Below are positions 11,735 through 20,119 of a stretch of DNA of 64,000 bases, piece after piece (positions within the stretch are counted from its first letter, which is position 1; every line of letters starts with the position of its first letter). Location of the stretch: contig NZ_CAJQYY010000012.1 in assembly GCF_907164575.1 (NCBI RefSeq), forward strand, positions 62,001 to 126,000. The letters are read 5' to 3'. This stretch comes from Paraburkholderia gardini (lineage in GTDB: Bacteria; Pseudomonadota; Gammaproteobacteria; Burkholderiales; Burkholderiaceae). Position numbers and translations under genes: made by a program. The notes below the pieces were generated by a model. It saw only the letters and a list, made by a program, of their open reading frames with translations, was not told the origin of the DNA and did not search any database.

Positions 11735-13309
11735 TCAGGCGGCGCGCGTGGGCTTGCGCAACGCCGTCTGCTCGATGACGCGCGCGAGCGTGGCGAACGC
11801 CGGACCGATCTTTTCGTTCGGCACGCATGCGTAACCGAGCAGCAACCCGCGCCGCACCGCGCCTTCACCGCTGTAGTACGCCGTGAGCGGACGCACGATC
11901 ACGCCGGCGTCGTACGCGGTGGCGACCACTTCGCGGTCGTTCGCGTGGTCCGGCAGCCCGAGCACGAGGTGCAGGCCCGCTTCGTCGCCCATGACGGGCA
12001 GCGTGTCGCCGAAATGCGTGGTGATCGCATCGATCAGGATTTGCCGCCGCTCGCCGTAGAGCGCCCGCATGCGCCGCACGTGCGAGGTCAGGTAGCCGTC
12101 CATGATGAACTCGGTCAACACCGCCTGCTGCATCAGCTGTCCCTCGCGATACAGCTCCGCGACACCCGTGCGGAACGTATCGACGAGATGCTCAGGCGCG
12201 ATCATGTAGCCGATCCGCAGACCCGGAAACAGCATCTTGCCGAGACTGCCGACGTAGATCACCTGACCCGCCTCGTCGAGCCCCTGAAGCGAGGCGAGCG
12301 GCCGGCTGCCGTAGCGGAACTCGCTGTCGTAGTCGTCCTCGATGATCCACACGCCGTGCTGCCGCGCGTATTCGAGCAGCGTGCGGCGGCGCGCGAGGCT
12401 CATCACCATCCCGAGCGGATACTGGTGCGACGGCGTGACGAGCGCAAGGCGTGGCGGATCGCGCAGATCCTGTTCGCGCGGGTTCAGACCTTCGTCGTCG
12501 ACCGGCACGGGCGAGAGCGTGAGCCCCGACGATTCCAGCACGCTGCGCGCTCCCCAGTAACACGGCTCCTCAACCCACGCGCGATCGCCGACGTCGGTCA
12601 GGAGACGCACCGCGAGATCGATCGACTGGTGAATACCCGTAGTGATGATGATCTGGTCTGGCGTGCAGTTCACCGAACGCGCAACCCGCAGATAGTCCGA
12701 CAGCGCACGGCGCAGCGGACGGTAGCCGCCGCCTGGCGCATACGTCAGCAGATCGGGATTCGCCTCTTTCCACAGACGCGCCTGCAGGCGGCTCCACGTG
12801 CGCGCCGGAAACTCGGCGACGTCCGGTACGCCGGGCATGAACGCGCCCCATTGCTTGAGCGACACGCCCGCCTTGTCGATCAGCCGGCTGCCGCGCGAGG
12901 AAAGGCCGCGCTGCTCGCATGCCGTGCGCGATGCTGCGGTGTCGCCTGCGTCGGTCGCGGCAGTCGCCGTCGCACCGGCCTTGCCGGGCGCACCGGCAAC
13001 CCCGGGTGTCGTGCGCCGCGCGCTGAACGCGGCGCTGTCGGGCCGCGTATCGGCGACATAGGTGCCGCTTCCGGTCGTCGAGATGACGTAGCCCTCGGCG
13101 GTCAGCTGGTCATACACGTGCAGCACCGTATTGCGCGCGATGCCGAGCTCGCCCGCGAGCGTGCGCGAACTCGGCAGCTTGGCGCCCGGCGGGAACTGCG
13201 CGGTCAGGATGGCCTGCTGCATCAGCCGCAGGACCTGCCGGTAGACGGGTTCGGCAGCCGCCCGGTCGAGCCGCGCGGCAAGCCAGTCCGACAGAATGAC
13301 GGTGTCCAA
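11735..13309 (-). CDS. MocR-family (GntR + aminotransferase) transcriptional regulator
   Basis: A 524-residue regulator. An N-terminal GntR-type winged helix (PVYRQVLRLM, then PSSRTLAGELGIARNTVLHV) is joined by a low-complexity Ala/Gly/Thr linker to a domain like fold-type I aminotransferases. The PLP lysine is in YVGSLGKMLFPGLRIGYM. MocR proteins such as GabR and PdxR sense amines or vitamin B6 intermediates through PLP and usually control a divergent gene. Here the divergent operon is a polyamine-type ABC importer. The longest start is a TTG at 13309 with a weak ribosome site; the next ATG would remove part of the DNA-binding domain, so TTG is likely. The effector is inferred to be a polyamine or GABA-like amine. 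Confidence 0.9.
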   Translation of the reverse strand: MDTVILSDWLAARLDRAAAEPVYRQVLRLMQQAILTAQFPPGAKLPSSRTLAGELGIARNTVLHVYDQLTAEGYVISTTGSGTYVADTRPDSAAFSARRTTPGVAGAPGKAGATATAATDAGDTAASRTACEQRGLSSRGSRLIDKAGVSLKQWGAFMPGVPDVAEFPARTWSRLQARLWKEANPDLLTYAPGGGYRPLRRALSDYLRVARSVNCTPDQIIITTGIHQSIDLAVRLLTDVGDRAWVEEPCYWGARSVLESSGLTLSPVPVDDEGLNPREQDLRDPPRLALVTPSHQYPLGMVMSLARRRTLLEYARQHGVWIIEDDYDSEFRYGSRPLASLQGLDEAGQVIYVGSLGKMLFPGLRIGYMIAPEHLVDTFRTGVAELYREGQLMQQAVLTEFIMDGYLTSHVRRMRALYGERRQILIDAITTHFGDTLPVMGDEAGLHLVLGLPDHANDREVVATAYDAGVIVRPLTAYYSGEGAVRRGLLLGYACVPNEKIGPAFATLARVIEQTALRKPTRAA

Positions 13310-13310
13310 G

Positions 13311-13368
13311 TGGTTCTATCCGGAATAATGAAATGGTTCCATATTGTAGAACCGGAACCGGCTATAGT
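13311..13368. promoter_or_regulatory. Candidate MocR operator and importer promoter
   Basis: The divergent gap contains the direct repeats TGGTTCTATC (13311-13320) and TGGTTCCATA (13334-13343), 23 bp apart. Inverted elements TAGAACC (13347-13353) and GGAACC (13354-13359) follow at once. A TATAGT -10-like box lies at 13363-13368 without a good -35, which would fit an activator-dependent promoter. MocR regulators are known to bind direct repeats about two helical turns apart. The repeats are seen; the regulatory role is inferred. Confidence 0.55.
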
Positions 13369-13437
13369 GGATCACGCGATTCAATGCGATGGCCCCTTTC
13401 GGGGGAACCAGCGTGGATGGAGAAGGAGACGTAGACG

Positions 13438-14529
13438 ATGAAAACCGAAGAAGTGATCGTCAGCTTTAGAGGCGTGCGCAAGACGTACGACGGTGAGACG
13501 CTCGTCGTCAAACAGCTCGACCTCGACATTTACCATGGCGAATTCCTGACGCTGCTCGGGCCATCCGGTTCCGGCAAGACCACCTGCCTGATGATGCTTG
13601 CCGGTTTCGAATTTCCGACCGGCGGCGAGATCTGGCTCGACGGCACGCTGCTCAATACCGTGCCGCCGCACAAGCGCAACATCGGCATGGTGTTTCAGAA
13701 CTACGCGCTGTTCCCGCATCTGACGGTCGAGCAGAACGTCGCGTATCCGCTGACGGTGCGCAGGCTCTCCGCTGAAGAACGCGCCCACAAGGTCGACAAC
13801 GCACTGAAGATGGTCCGCATGGACAGCTTCGCGAAGCGCTATCCGGCACAGCTGTCGGGCGGCCAGCAGCAGCGGATCGCGCTGGCGCGCGCGCTCGTAT
13901 TCGAACCGAAGCTCGTGCTGATGGACGAGCCGCTCGGCGCGCTCGACAAGCAGCTGCGCGAACACATGCAGTACGAACTCAAATCGCTGCACGAAAAGCT
14001 CGGCGTGACGTTCGTCTACGTGACGCACGATCAGGGCGAAGCGCTGACGATGTCCGATCGCGTCGCGGTGTTCGACAAGGGCATCGTGCAGCAGCTCGAT
14101 ACCGTCGATCGTCTGTATGAATCGCCGTGCAACGAGTTCGTCGCGAACTTCATCGGCGATTCGAACAAGCTGCGCGGCACCATTGCGAACGTCGACGGCG
14201 AGTTCTGCGATTTCCATCTTGCCGACGGCACGCGCCTCAAGGGCCGCAATATCGGCGGCGCGAAAGCGGGTACGCCGGCAGTCGCCTGCATTCGCCCCGA
14301 ACGCATGAAGCTCGCGGGCGGCGCCGGGCGCAACGGTTCGAACGCGCTCGCGGGCGAAGCGCGCGGCCTCATCTATTTTGGCGACCACGTGCGCATGCGG
14401 TGCGGGTTGCCTCAACAGGACGAGTGTTTCGTCAAGGTGCCGCTCGGCACTGAAATGCTCGACACCTTCGCGCCCGGTTCCCCGGTCGCACTTGAATTCG
14501 CGCCGGAGCATCTGCGCGTGTTCGCCTGA
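13438..14529 (+). CDS. Polyamine-type ABC transporter ATP-binding protein
   Basis: A 363-residue ATPase of the PotA-like group that powers an inner-membrane importer. Walker A is GPSGSGKTT (residues 41-49). The signature is LSGGQQQRIALARAL, Walker B is LVLMDEPLGALD and the H-loop is VTHDQGEA. A C-terminal TOBE-like regulatory part follows (LKGRNIGGAKAGTPAVACIR). It is the first gene of a four-gene operon with a binding protein and two permeases. The TOBE domain and the neighbours point to spermidine, putrescine or a related amine. Control is probably by the divergent MocR protein. Confidence 0.92.
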   Translation: MKTEEVIVSFRGVRKTYDGETLVVKQLDLDIYHGEFLTLLGPSGSGKTTCLMMLAGFEFPTGGEIWLDGTLLNTVPPHKRNIGMVFQNYALFPHLTVEQNVAYPLTVRRLSAEERAHKVDNALKMVRMDSFAKRYPAQLSGGQQQRIALARALVFEPKLVLMDEPLGALDKQLREHMQYELKSLHEKLGVTFVYVTHDQGEALTMSDRVAVFDKGIVQQLDTVDRLYESPCNEFVANFIGDSNKLRGTIANVDGEFCDFHLADGTRLKGRNIGGAKAGTPAVACIRPERMKLAGGAGRNGSNALAGEARGLIYFGDHVRMRCGLPQQDECFVKVPLGTEMLDTFAPGSPVALEFAPEHLRVFA

Positions 14530-14575
14530 GTACGACAACAACCCTGACAGACCACCAGAAGAGAGAGGACACATC

Positions 14576-15625
14576 ATGTTGAAGTTCGGGAAATCACGCT
14601 GTGCTGTCGCCGCCGGTGCGTTTGCACTGGCACTCGGTTCCGCGCAGGCCATGGCTGCTGAGCTGACGGTCGTCAACTTCGGCGGTGCCAACGGCGACGC
14701 GCAGAAAGTCGCGTTCAACGAGCCGTTCGAAGCGTCCACCGGCACGAAGGTCACGGCCGTCGAGTACAACGGCGAGCAGGCCAAGGTGAAGGCGATGGTC
14801 GAGGCGAAGCACGTGAACTGGGACGTCGTCGAAGTGGAATCGGGCGACCTCGGCCGTGCCTGCGACGAAGGCATGTACGAAAAGCTCGACTGGTCGAAGA
14901 TCGCGAAGAAGTCGGACCTCGTGCCGGAATCGCCGCAAACGTGCGGCGTGGGCTTTTTCGTGTGGTCGACGGCGATGGCCTACAACGCCGACAAGCTGAA
15001 GACCGCCCCGGCCAGCTGGGCGGATTTCTGGAACGTGCAGAAATTCCCGGGCAAGCGCGGCATGCGCAAGGGCGCACGTTACAACCTCGAATTCGCGCTG
15101 ATGGCTGACGGCGTCGCGCCGAAGGACGTCTACAAGGTGCTCGCCACGAAGGCGGGCCAGGACCGCGCGTTCAAGAAGCTCGACGAGCTGAAGCCGAACA
15201 TCCAGTGGTGGGAAGCGGGCGCACAGCCGCCGCAGTTCCTCGTCGCCGGCGACGTGGTGATGACGACAGCCTACAACGGCCGGATCGACGCCGCGCAGCG
15301 CGAAGGCAAGAACCTGAAGGTCGTGTGGAACGGCAGCATCTATGACCTCGACTACTGGGCGATTCCGAAGGGCTCGCCGAACAGGGATCTGGCCGAGAAG
15401 TACATCGCGTACACGGTGTCGTCGAAGCCGCAGCAGGAATACGCGAAGCACATCGCGTACGGCCCGGTGAACGACGCCGCGATCAAGGCGCTCGACGCGA
15501 AGACGCTCGCGAATCTGCCGAACTCGCCGGCTAACGGCAAGAACGCCGTGCTGCAGGATGCGGGTTTCTGGACCGACCACGGTGACGAACTGGAGCAACG
15601 CTTCGCTTCGTGGGCCGCGAAGTAA
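14576..15625 (+). CDS. ABC transporter periplasmic substrate-binding protein, polyamine type
   Basis: A 349-residue periplasmic binding protein. The signal peptide runs to about residue 24 (ALALGSAQAMAAE). The mature protein begins LTVVNFGGANGD and has the PotD-like pattern YNADKLKTAPASWADFWN and MTTAYNGRIDAA. The start is the ATG at 14576, preceded by GAGAGAGG; a longer in-frame opening at 14378 overlaps the ATPase gene and is rejected. PotD-like proteins bind putrescine, spermidine or related organic amines. The exact ligand cannot be fixed here. A strong stem-loop follows the gene. Confidence 0.92.
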   Translation: MLKFGKSRCAVAAGAFALALGSAQAMAAELTVVNFGGANGDAQKVAFNEPFEASTGTKVTAVEYNGEQAKVKAMVEAKHVNWDVVEVESGDLGRACDEGMYEKLDWSKIAKKSDLVPESPQTCGVGFFVWSTAMAYNADKLKTAPASWADFWNVQKFPGKRGMRKGARYNLEFALMADGVAPKDVYKVLATKAGQDRAFKKLDELKPNIQWWEAGAQPPQFLVAGDVVMTTAYNGRIDAAQREGKNLKVVWNGSIYDLDYWAIPKGSPNRDLAEKYIAYTVSSKPQQEYAKHIAYGPVNDAAIKALDAKTLANLPNSPANGKNAVLQDAGFWTDHGDELEQRFASWAAK

Positions 15626-15659
15626 GCGGGTAGTGGTAGCGGTGCGGTAAAGCCGCGAT

Positions 15660-15688
15660 GGCTCCGCTTCGCCATGCGAAGCGGAGCC
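15660..15688 (+). promoter_or_regulatory. Intercistronic 13-bp stem-loop after the binding-protein gene
   Basis: GGCTCCGCTTCGC (15660-15672) and its exact reverse complement (15676-15688) are separated by a 3-base CAT. No run of T follows, so it is not a classic terminator. It lies between the binding-protein gene and the first permease gene. Such structures often stabilise the upstream message so that the binding protein is made in excess over the permeases. The stem is seen; the role is inferred. Confidence 0.7.
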
Positions 15689-15782
15689 GCATCGAAAGAT
15701 GGATCGCGGGGTCGTGATGTTGTGTGAGGCAGCATGACGCGCCTTTCGAAGCGACGCGGACAATACAGCAATAAAAACTTGC

Positions 15783-17066
15783 ATGGAGACAGGTGTGACC
15801 ACCATGACGATCACCGCCGATTCCACGCCGGAATCGTCGAACCGGCTGAAGCGCGAGCTGAGAGCCGCGGAAGCGAAAAAGCGCGCAATGGCGTTGTTGC
15901 TGATCGCGCCGCTGGCTATTTTCCTGTTGCTGATTTTCGTCGTGCCAATTGGCGCGTTGCTGACACGCGCGGTACAGAATCCGGAAATCGCCACCGCACT
16001 GCCGCACACCGTGAGCGTGCTTCATGACTGGGACCGCAAGTCGGTGCCGCCGGACGCCGCGTACGCCGCACTCGCCACCGACCTCACCGTGGTCGCGGAC
16101 GGCGAATCGATGGGCGCGCTCGCACGCCGTCTGAACACGGAAATTCCCGGCTATCGCTCGATGGTCGCGAAGACCGCACGCGCGATGCCGCTCAACGATG
16201 ACGCCGGCCACGCGCTCGCACCCGCGCAGGTTCACGCGAAACTCGTCGAGATCGACGCACGCTGGAACGATGTTGCGTACTGGCAGGCGATCGCCAAAAA
16301 CGGCGGCCAGTATTCGCCGTTTTACGTGCTGGCCTCTCTCGACCATAAACAGGATGCGTTCGGTCACATCGAGCAGACCGATCCTGACCAGCAGATCTAC
16401 CTTGCCGTATTCAGCCGCACGTTCGTGATCGGCGCGGCCGTCACGATTTTCACGTTGCTGCTCGGCTATCCGCTGGCGTACTGGATTTCCACGCTTTCCG
16501 AACGTCGCGCGAATCTCGTGATGATCCTCGTGCTGATCCCGTTCTGGACCTCGATCCTCGTGCGCGTAGCCGCATGGATCGTGATCCTGCAAAGCGAGGG
16601 GCTGATGAACAAGGCGCTCCTCGGCACCGGCCTGATCCATGCGCCGCTCGCGCTGCTGTTCAACCGCACCGGCGTCTATATTTCGATGACGCACATCCTG
16701 CTGCCGTTCATGATCCTGCCGCTTTACAGCGTGATGAAGTCGATTCCGCCGACGTACCAGCGCGCGGCGATTTCGCTCGGCAGTCATCCGTTCGCCGCGT
16801 TCTGGCGCGTGTACGTGCCGCAGACGTATCCGGGCGTCGGCGCGGGCGCGCTGCTCGTGTTCATTCTCGCGATCGGCTACTACATCACACCCGCGCTGCT
16901 CGGCGGCCCGAACGACCAGATGGTCAGCTACTACGTCGCGTACTTCACGAACGTGACGATCAACTGGGGCATGGCGTGTGCGCTCGGCGGCCTGCTGCTC
17001 GCCGCGACGCTCGTGCTGTACGTGATCTACGGACGCCTCACGCGTTCCTCGTTGAGCCTCGGTTGA
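15783..17066 (+). CDS. ABC transporter permease, PotB-like, with enlarged first periplasmic loop
   Basis: A 427-residue inner-membrane permease. The first membrane segment is near residues 37-60. The second (FVIGAAVTIFTLLLGYPLAY) starts only near residue 215. The loop between them is thus about 150 residues and largely hydrophilic, far longer than in typical PotB proteins of about 280-300 residues. The C-terminal half has the usual permease core, with the EAA-like motif around AAISLGSHPFAAFWRVYVPQ. It pairs with the next permease gene. An alternative ATG at 15804 would shorten it by 7 residues. Confidence 0.9.
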   Translation: METGVTTMTITADSTPESSNRLKRELRAAEAKKRAMALLLIAPLAIFLLLIFVVPIGALLTRAVQNPEIATALPHTVSVLHDWDRKSVPPDAAYAALATDLTVVADGESMGALARRLNTEIPGYRSMVAKTARAMPLNDDAGHALAPAQVHAKLVEIDARWNDVAYWQAIAKNGGQYSPFYVLASLDHKQDAFGHIEQTDPDQQIYLAVFSRTFVIGAAVTIFTLLLGYPLAYWISTLSERRANLVMILVLIPFWTSILVRVAAWIVILQSEGLMNKALLGTGLIHAPLALLFNRTGVYISMTHILLPFMILPLYSVMKSIPPTYQRAAISLGSHPFAAFWRVYVPQTYPGVGAGALLVFILAIGYYITPALLGGPNDQMVSYYVAYFTNVTINWGMACALGGLLLAATLVLYVIYGRLTRSSLSLG

Positions 17067-17082
17067 GCGTTCACGGAGACTC

Positions 17083-17922
17083 ATGATGAAACTCGCGAAA
17101 CCGCTCTTTGCGCCCCATACGTCGCTGGTCGAGCGCATGTGGTACTTCACGCTGCGCGGCCTCGCCGTGCTGACGCTGCTGTATCTGATCATGCCCGTGC
17201 TGGCCATCGTGCCGCTGTCGTTCTCGTCGAGCACGTTCCTCGTGTATCCGATTCCGGGCTGGTCGCTGCGCTGGTACCAGAACCTGATCGCCTCCGACGA
17301 ATGGCGCATGGCGGCGAAAAACAGCTTTATCGTCGCGCCCTCGGCCACGGTTCTCGCGACGGTCCTCGGCACCGTCGCCGCGATTGGCCTCACGAAGGCC
17401 AACTTCCGCGGCAAGGCGCTGCTGATGGCGATCCTGATTTCGCCGATGATCGTGCCGGTCGTGGTGGTCGGCGTCGGCATGTACCTGTTCTTCGCGCCGC
17501 TCGGGCTCGCGAACACGTATATCGGGCTGATCATGGCGCACGCTTCGCTCGGCGTGCCGTTCGTCGTGACGACGGTAGTCGCCACGTTGCAGGGTTTCAA
17601 CTACAACCTCGTGCGCGCGAGCCTGTCGCTGGGCGCGAATCCGGTGAGGACGTTCTTCCGCATCACGTTGCCCGTCATCGCACCGGGCGTGATCTCGGGC
17701 GCGCTGTTCGCCTTCGCGACATCGTTCGATGAAGTGGTTGTCACGCTGTTCCTCGCGGGCGCGGACCAGACCACGCTGCCGCGTCAGATGTTCACCGGCA
17801 TCCGCGAAAACATCAGCCCGACGATCGCCGCGCTCGCGACGATCCTCATCATTTTCTCGACCTGTCTGCTACTCGCGCTCGAATGGCTGCGCGGCCGCAA
17901 CGCGGCACGCGCTATCGCCTGA
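17083..17922 (+). CDS. ABC transporter permease, PotC-like
   Basis: A 279-residue inner-membrane permease, the second transmembrane half of the amine importer. It has six predicted membrane segments and a normal length for PotC-like proteins. The EAA-like loop is visible around RASLSLGANPVRTFFRITLP, followed by FATSFDEVVVTLFLAG. It starts 16 bp after the first permease, with a ribosome site in CGGAGAC. It is the last gene of the operon. A GC-only hairpin (GCGCCC-gtcc-GGGCGC) near 17970 has no T run and is at best a weak terminator. Confidence 0.92.
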   Translation: MMKLAKPLFAPHTSLVERMWYFTLRGLAVLTLLYLIMPVLAIVPLSFSSSTFLVYPIPGWSLRWYQNLIASDEWRMAAKNSFIVAPSATVLATVLGTVAAIGLTKANFRGKALLMAILISPMIVPVVVVGVGMYLFFAPLGLANTYIGLIMAHASLGVPFVVTTVVATLQGFNYNLVRASLSLGANPVRTFFRITLPVIAPGVISGALFAFATSFDEVVVTLFLAGADQTTLPRQMFTGIRENISPTIAALATILIIFSTCLLLALEWLRGRNAARAIA

Positions 17923-18107
17923 CCGGGCACGCGTCGCCGTGTCGTCGCGTCAGGCGGCACGGCCGCGAGCGCCCGTCCGGGCGCAACGTTCATCAACGTT
18001 CATTCGCGCGCCATGTTTTGACGACGGATCGCCCAGGGCGGGATCTGGACCGGCGCTTTAAACCCGCGACACCACTTGCACGGTTTCGTGCCCGGCGAAT
18101 GCCGTTT

Positions 18108-18145
18108 GCGGAAACATCCGCCGATGAGTGCGGAAAATTCCGCAC
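18108..18145. promoter_or_regulatory. Two tandem dyads upstream of the lipoprotein/response-regulator genes
   Basis: GCGGA-AACA-TCCGC (18108-18121) and GTGCGGAA-AA-TTCCGCAC (18128-18145) are two dyads with related GCGGA/TCCGC arms. Their centres are 22 bp apart, about two helical turns. The second dyad ends about 70 bp before the lipoprotein ATG. The arrangement looks like a tandem operator. No regulator can be named from the sequence. The rest of the 290-bp gap shows nothing clear. Confidence 0.4.
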
Positions 18146-18214
18146 CCTTGCGCGGACCTTCCCATCTATCCTCCTGCGGTTCTTCGTCAAATACCTCCCT
18201 CATTGCGGTTCGTC

Positions 18215-18979
18215 ATGAAACTCCCGTTCACGGTGCTTGCGTGCGCATGGCTGCTTGCTGGATGCGCTGATCCGGCCGCGCGGGCGCGACTCGGCATTCA
18301 GGATTCCGCTATCACGCAAACTGGCTTCGGCGCGACACAGGATGCCGCCGCGGGCGCGCCTGACCGTCAGTGGATCGATACGTACGCGCCGGTCACGAAT
18401 CGTCGTGCGGCGCTCGCCAGCGTGCAGCACAAGCTCGACGGCATCGTCGGTGACGACTACTTTCACACGAAGGCGCAATGCTGGATCGAAGCTGGCCGTG
18501 AGGCGTTCGAAGCGGGCGATCAATGGGGTTTTGTCGAGGAAACGATCGGCGCCGCCGCCGTCCTGTACGCGAGCATGGAGCGGGGCGCCGCGATGCCGGC
18601 CGGGCGACCCGCGATGCGAACCGTCGTGACGGTGCGTCCGGATCTGTGGGCGATCGTCGACGTAGTGCGGCGCGATCCGGCGTTTGCCTCGTGTCCGGAT
18701 GCCGCCGCGCCGCTCGCGTGCGCGGAGGTCGCGTTGATGCACGCGGGTCATGATGCATGGCGTCGCAGCTTCGGCGAGGCCGAGGCGCGCGTGGCGACTG
18801 CGGAGAACCTGTTGCGCACGTCGGCCAGGACCACGCTCGCGTGTTCGACGCAACACAGCAGCGCACCGGCGTCGCCGGCGCAAGCGCAAGACGTGGTCGA
18901 TGCCGAGTCTGTCAAACACCCGGCCGCTCCGAATGCCAGGCACCGCGGACAGCGCAGGCCAGGTTTTTCAGGAGGGTAA
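18215..18979 (+). CDS. Hypothetical lipoprotein
   Basis: A 254-residue predicted lipoprotein with signal MKLPFTVLACAWLLAGC (lipobox LAGC). The mature part contains paired tryptophans and cysteines, as in RQWIDTYAP, AQCWIEAGREAF and DPAFASCPDAAAPLACAEVA. The tail is basic and low in complexity. It is reminiscent of the N-terminal periplasmic part of some Burkholderia OmpA-family proteins, but no OmpA domain follows; this resemblance is from memory. The ATG at 18215 is chosen over an in-frame GTG at 18128 because it gives a proper signal peptide. It sits about 110 bp upstream of the response regulator, so the two may be cotranscribed. The function is unknown. Confidence 0.75.
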   Translation: MKLPFTVLACAWLLAGCADPAARARLGIQDSAITQTGFGATQDAAAGAPDRQWIDTYAPVTNRRAALASVQHKLDGIVGDDYFHTKAQCWIEAGREAFEAGDQWGFVEETIGAAAVLYASMERGAAMPAGRPAMRTVVTVRPDLWAIVDVVRRDPAFASCPDAAAPLACAEVALMHAGHDAWRRSFGEAEARVATAENLLRTSARTTLACSTQHSSAPASPAQAQDVVDAESVKHPAAPNARHRGQRRPGFSGG

Positions 18980-19089
18980 ATGAATCCGCTGCTGTACCAT
19001 CTCACGGCTTTTTTTAGCGGACGCATTCCGGGCTTCACGTTTTGCTGTATCGGTGCCGAACGACGCCGCGTTCATCGAGGGAATTACGG

Positions 19090-19719
19090 TTGGCTACTAT
19101 CCTGATCGTCGACGATCATCCTGCATTCCGGTTCGTGATCAAGACTCATGCGTTGCAAATTCCCGGCGTCGCCGAAGTGCTCGAAGCGGACAACGGACAG
19201 GATGCCATCGACATGGTCCGGCGGCACGCACCCGATCTCGTCGTGCTCGATCTCGACATTCCGCGCATCAGCGGCCTCGATGTCGTTTCGAGGCTGCAGC
19301 TCATTCGTCCCGGGATTCGTGTGCTCGTGCTGTCCGCCGGGGACCCCGAGACATTCGCGCCGCGCGCGATGCGCGCCGGCGCACGCGGTTTCGTCAGCAA
19401 ATCGCTGGACCTGAACGGCATCGGACGTCATATCGAATCGGTCCTCGGAGGCTACACCGCGTTCCCCGCGCGGCATCATACCGGTGCACGCACAGGCACC
19501 CAGACGATGACCGATGAAGAAAGGCTTGCGCTGCTATCCGACAAGGAACTCGCCATCCTGCGGATGCTCGCGAGAGGTCTGTCGAATAAAACCATCGGCG
19601 AGGTGCTGTTCATCAGCAACAAGACAGTCAGTAGCCACAAGGTTCGCATCATGAAGAAAGTCAGCGTCAAGACGCTCGTCGAGCTGGTCGATTTCGCCCG
19701 GCGTTGCCGCATTGCGTGA
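19090..19719 (+). CDS. LuxR/NarL-family response regulator
   Basis: A 209-residue two-component response regulator of the BvgA/EvgA type. The receiver domain has DDHPAF, the phosphorylated Asp in LVVLDLDIP and the Lys in GFVSKSLD. The C-terminal LuxR-type helix-turn-helix is KELAILRMLARGLSNKTIGE followed by VLFISNKTVSSHKVRIMKK. The best start is a TTG at 19090, preceded by GAGGG, which gives the usual N-terminus xATILIVDDHP. The gene is followed at once by an Hpt gene, but no histidine kinase is in the window. It may control the adjoining Tad pilus genes or the lipoprotein; that is inference. Confidence 0.9.
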   Translation: MATILIVDDHPAFRFVIKTHALQIPGVAEVLEADNGQDAIDMVRRHAPDLVVLDLDIPRISGLDVVSRLQLIRPGIRVLVLSAGDPETFAPRAMRAGARGFVSKSLDLNGIGRHIESVLGGYTAFPARHHTGARTGTQTMTDEERLALLSDKELAILRMLARGLSNKTIGEVLFISNKTVSSHKVRIMKKVSVKTLVELVDFARRCRIA

Positions 19720-19723
19720 AGAC

Positions 19724-20080
19724 ATGGATCGACACGCGCTCGCAAGGAAAGTCCACGAACTGGCCGCTGGCGACGTCGCTGTTGCTCGCGAACTCGTCCG
19801 TATCCTGACTGACACGAATTGCACGACGCTAGCGACGTTGCGCGAAGCGTTGCATACCGGTTCGTGGAGCGAGGCGGCAAGCGCCGCACACCGGATCAAT
19901 GGTTCCGCGCGACTGATCGGTTTCAGGAAACTCGTCGAGCAGACGTCGCAGATGGAATTCGCGGCCGCGGCAGGAGACGCGGCGCGCGCAGCCGTGCTCT
20001 TCGCGAGCGTGGAGCACGATGTCGAAAGAATGGATACGTGGCTTGCGAATCTGCCCCGTGCAGATCGCTCACGCGTTTGA
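19724..20080 (+). CDS. Hpt (histidine phosphotransfer) domain protein
   Basis: A 118-residue stand-alone phosphotransfer protein. The phosphorylated His lies in AAHRINGSARLIGF, the standard Hpt motif [A]HxLKGSAxxxG with Asn in place of Lys. The ATG is 4 bp after the response-regulator stop, so the two are probably translated together. In BvgS/EvgS phosphorelays an Hpt domain hands the phosphate to a BvgA-type regulator. Here the Hpt is a separate protein, so an outside hybrid kinase must feed it. The short length, helical character and neighbour make the call good. Confidence 0.85.
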   Translation: MDRHALARKVHELAAGDVAVARELVRILTDTNCTTLATLREALHTGSWSEAASAAHRINGSARLIGFRKLVEQTSQMEFAAAAGDAARAAVLFASVEHDVERMDTWLANLPRADRSRV

Positions 20081-20119
20081 CATTACCGTTTTGCAAACCG
20101 GTGCCTGAAATCTCTCGCG

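Noticed and set aside
17960..17990. GC hairpin after the second permease gene as a terminator
   Set aside because: GCGCCC-gtcc-GGGCGC is a fair stem, but no T run follows it on the plus strand, so I did not list it as a terminator.
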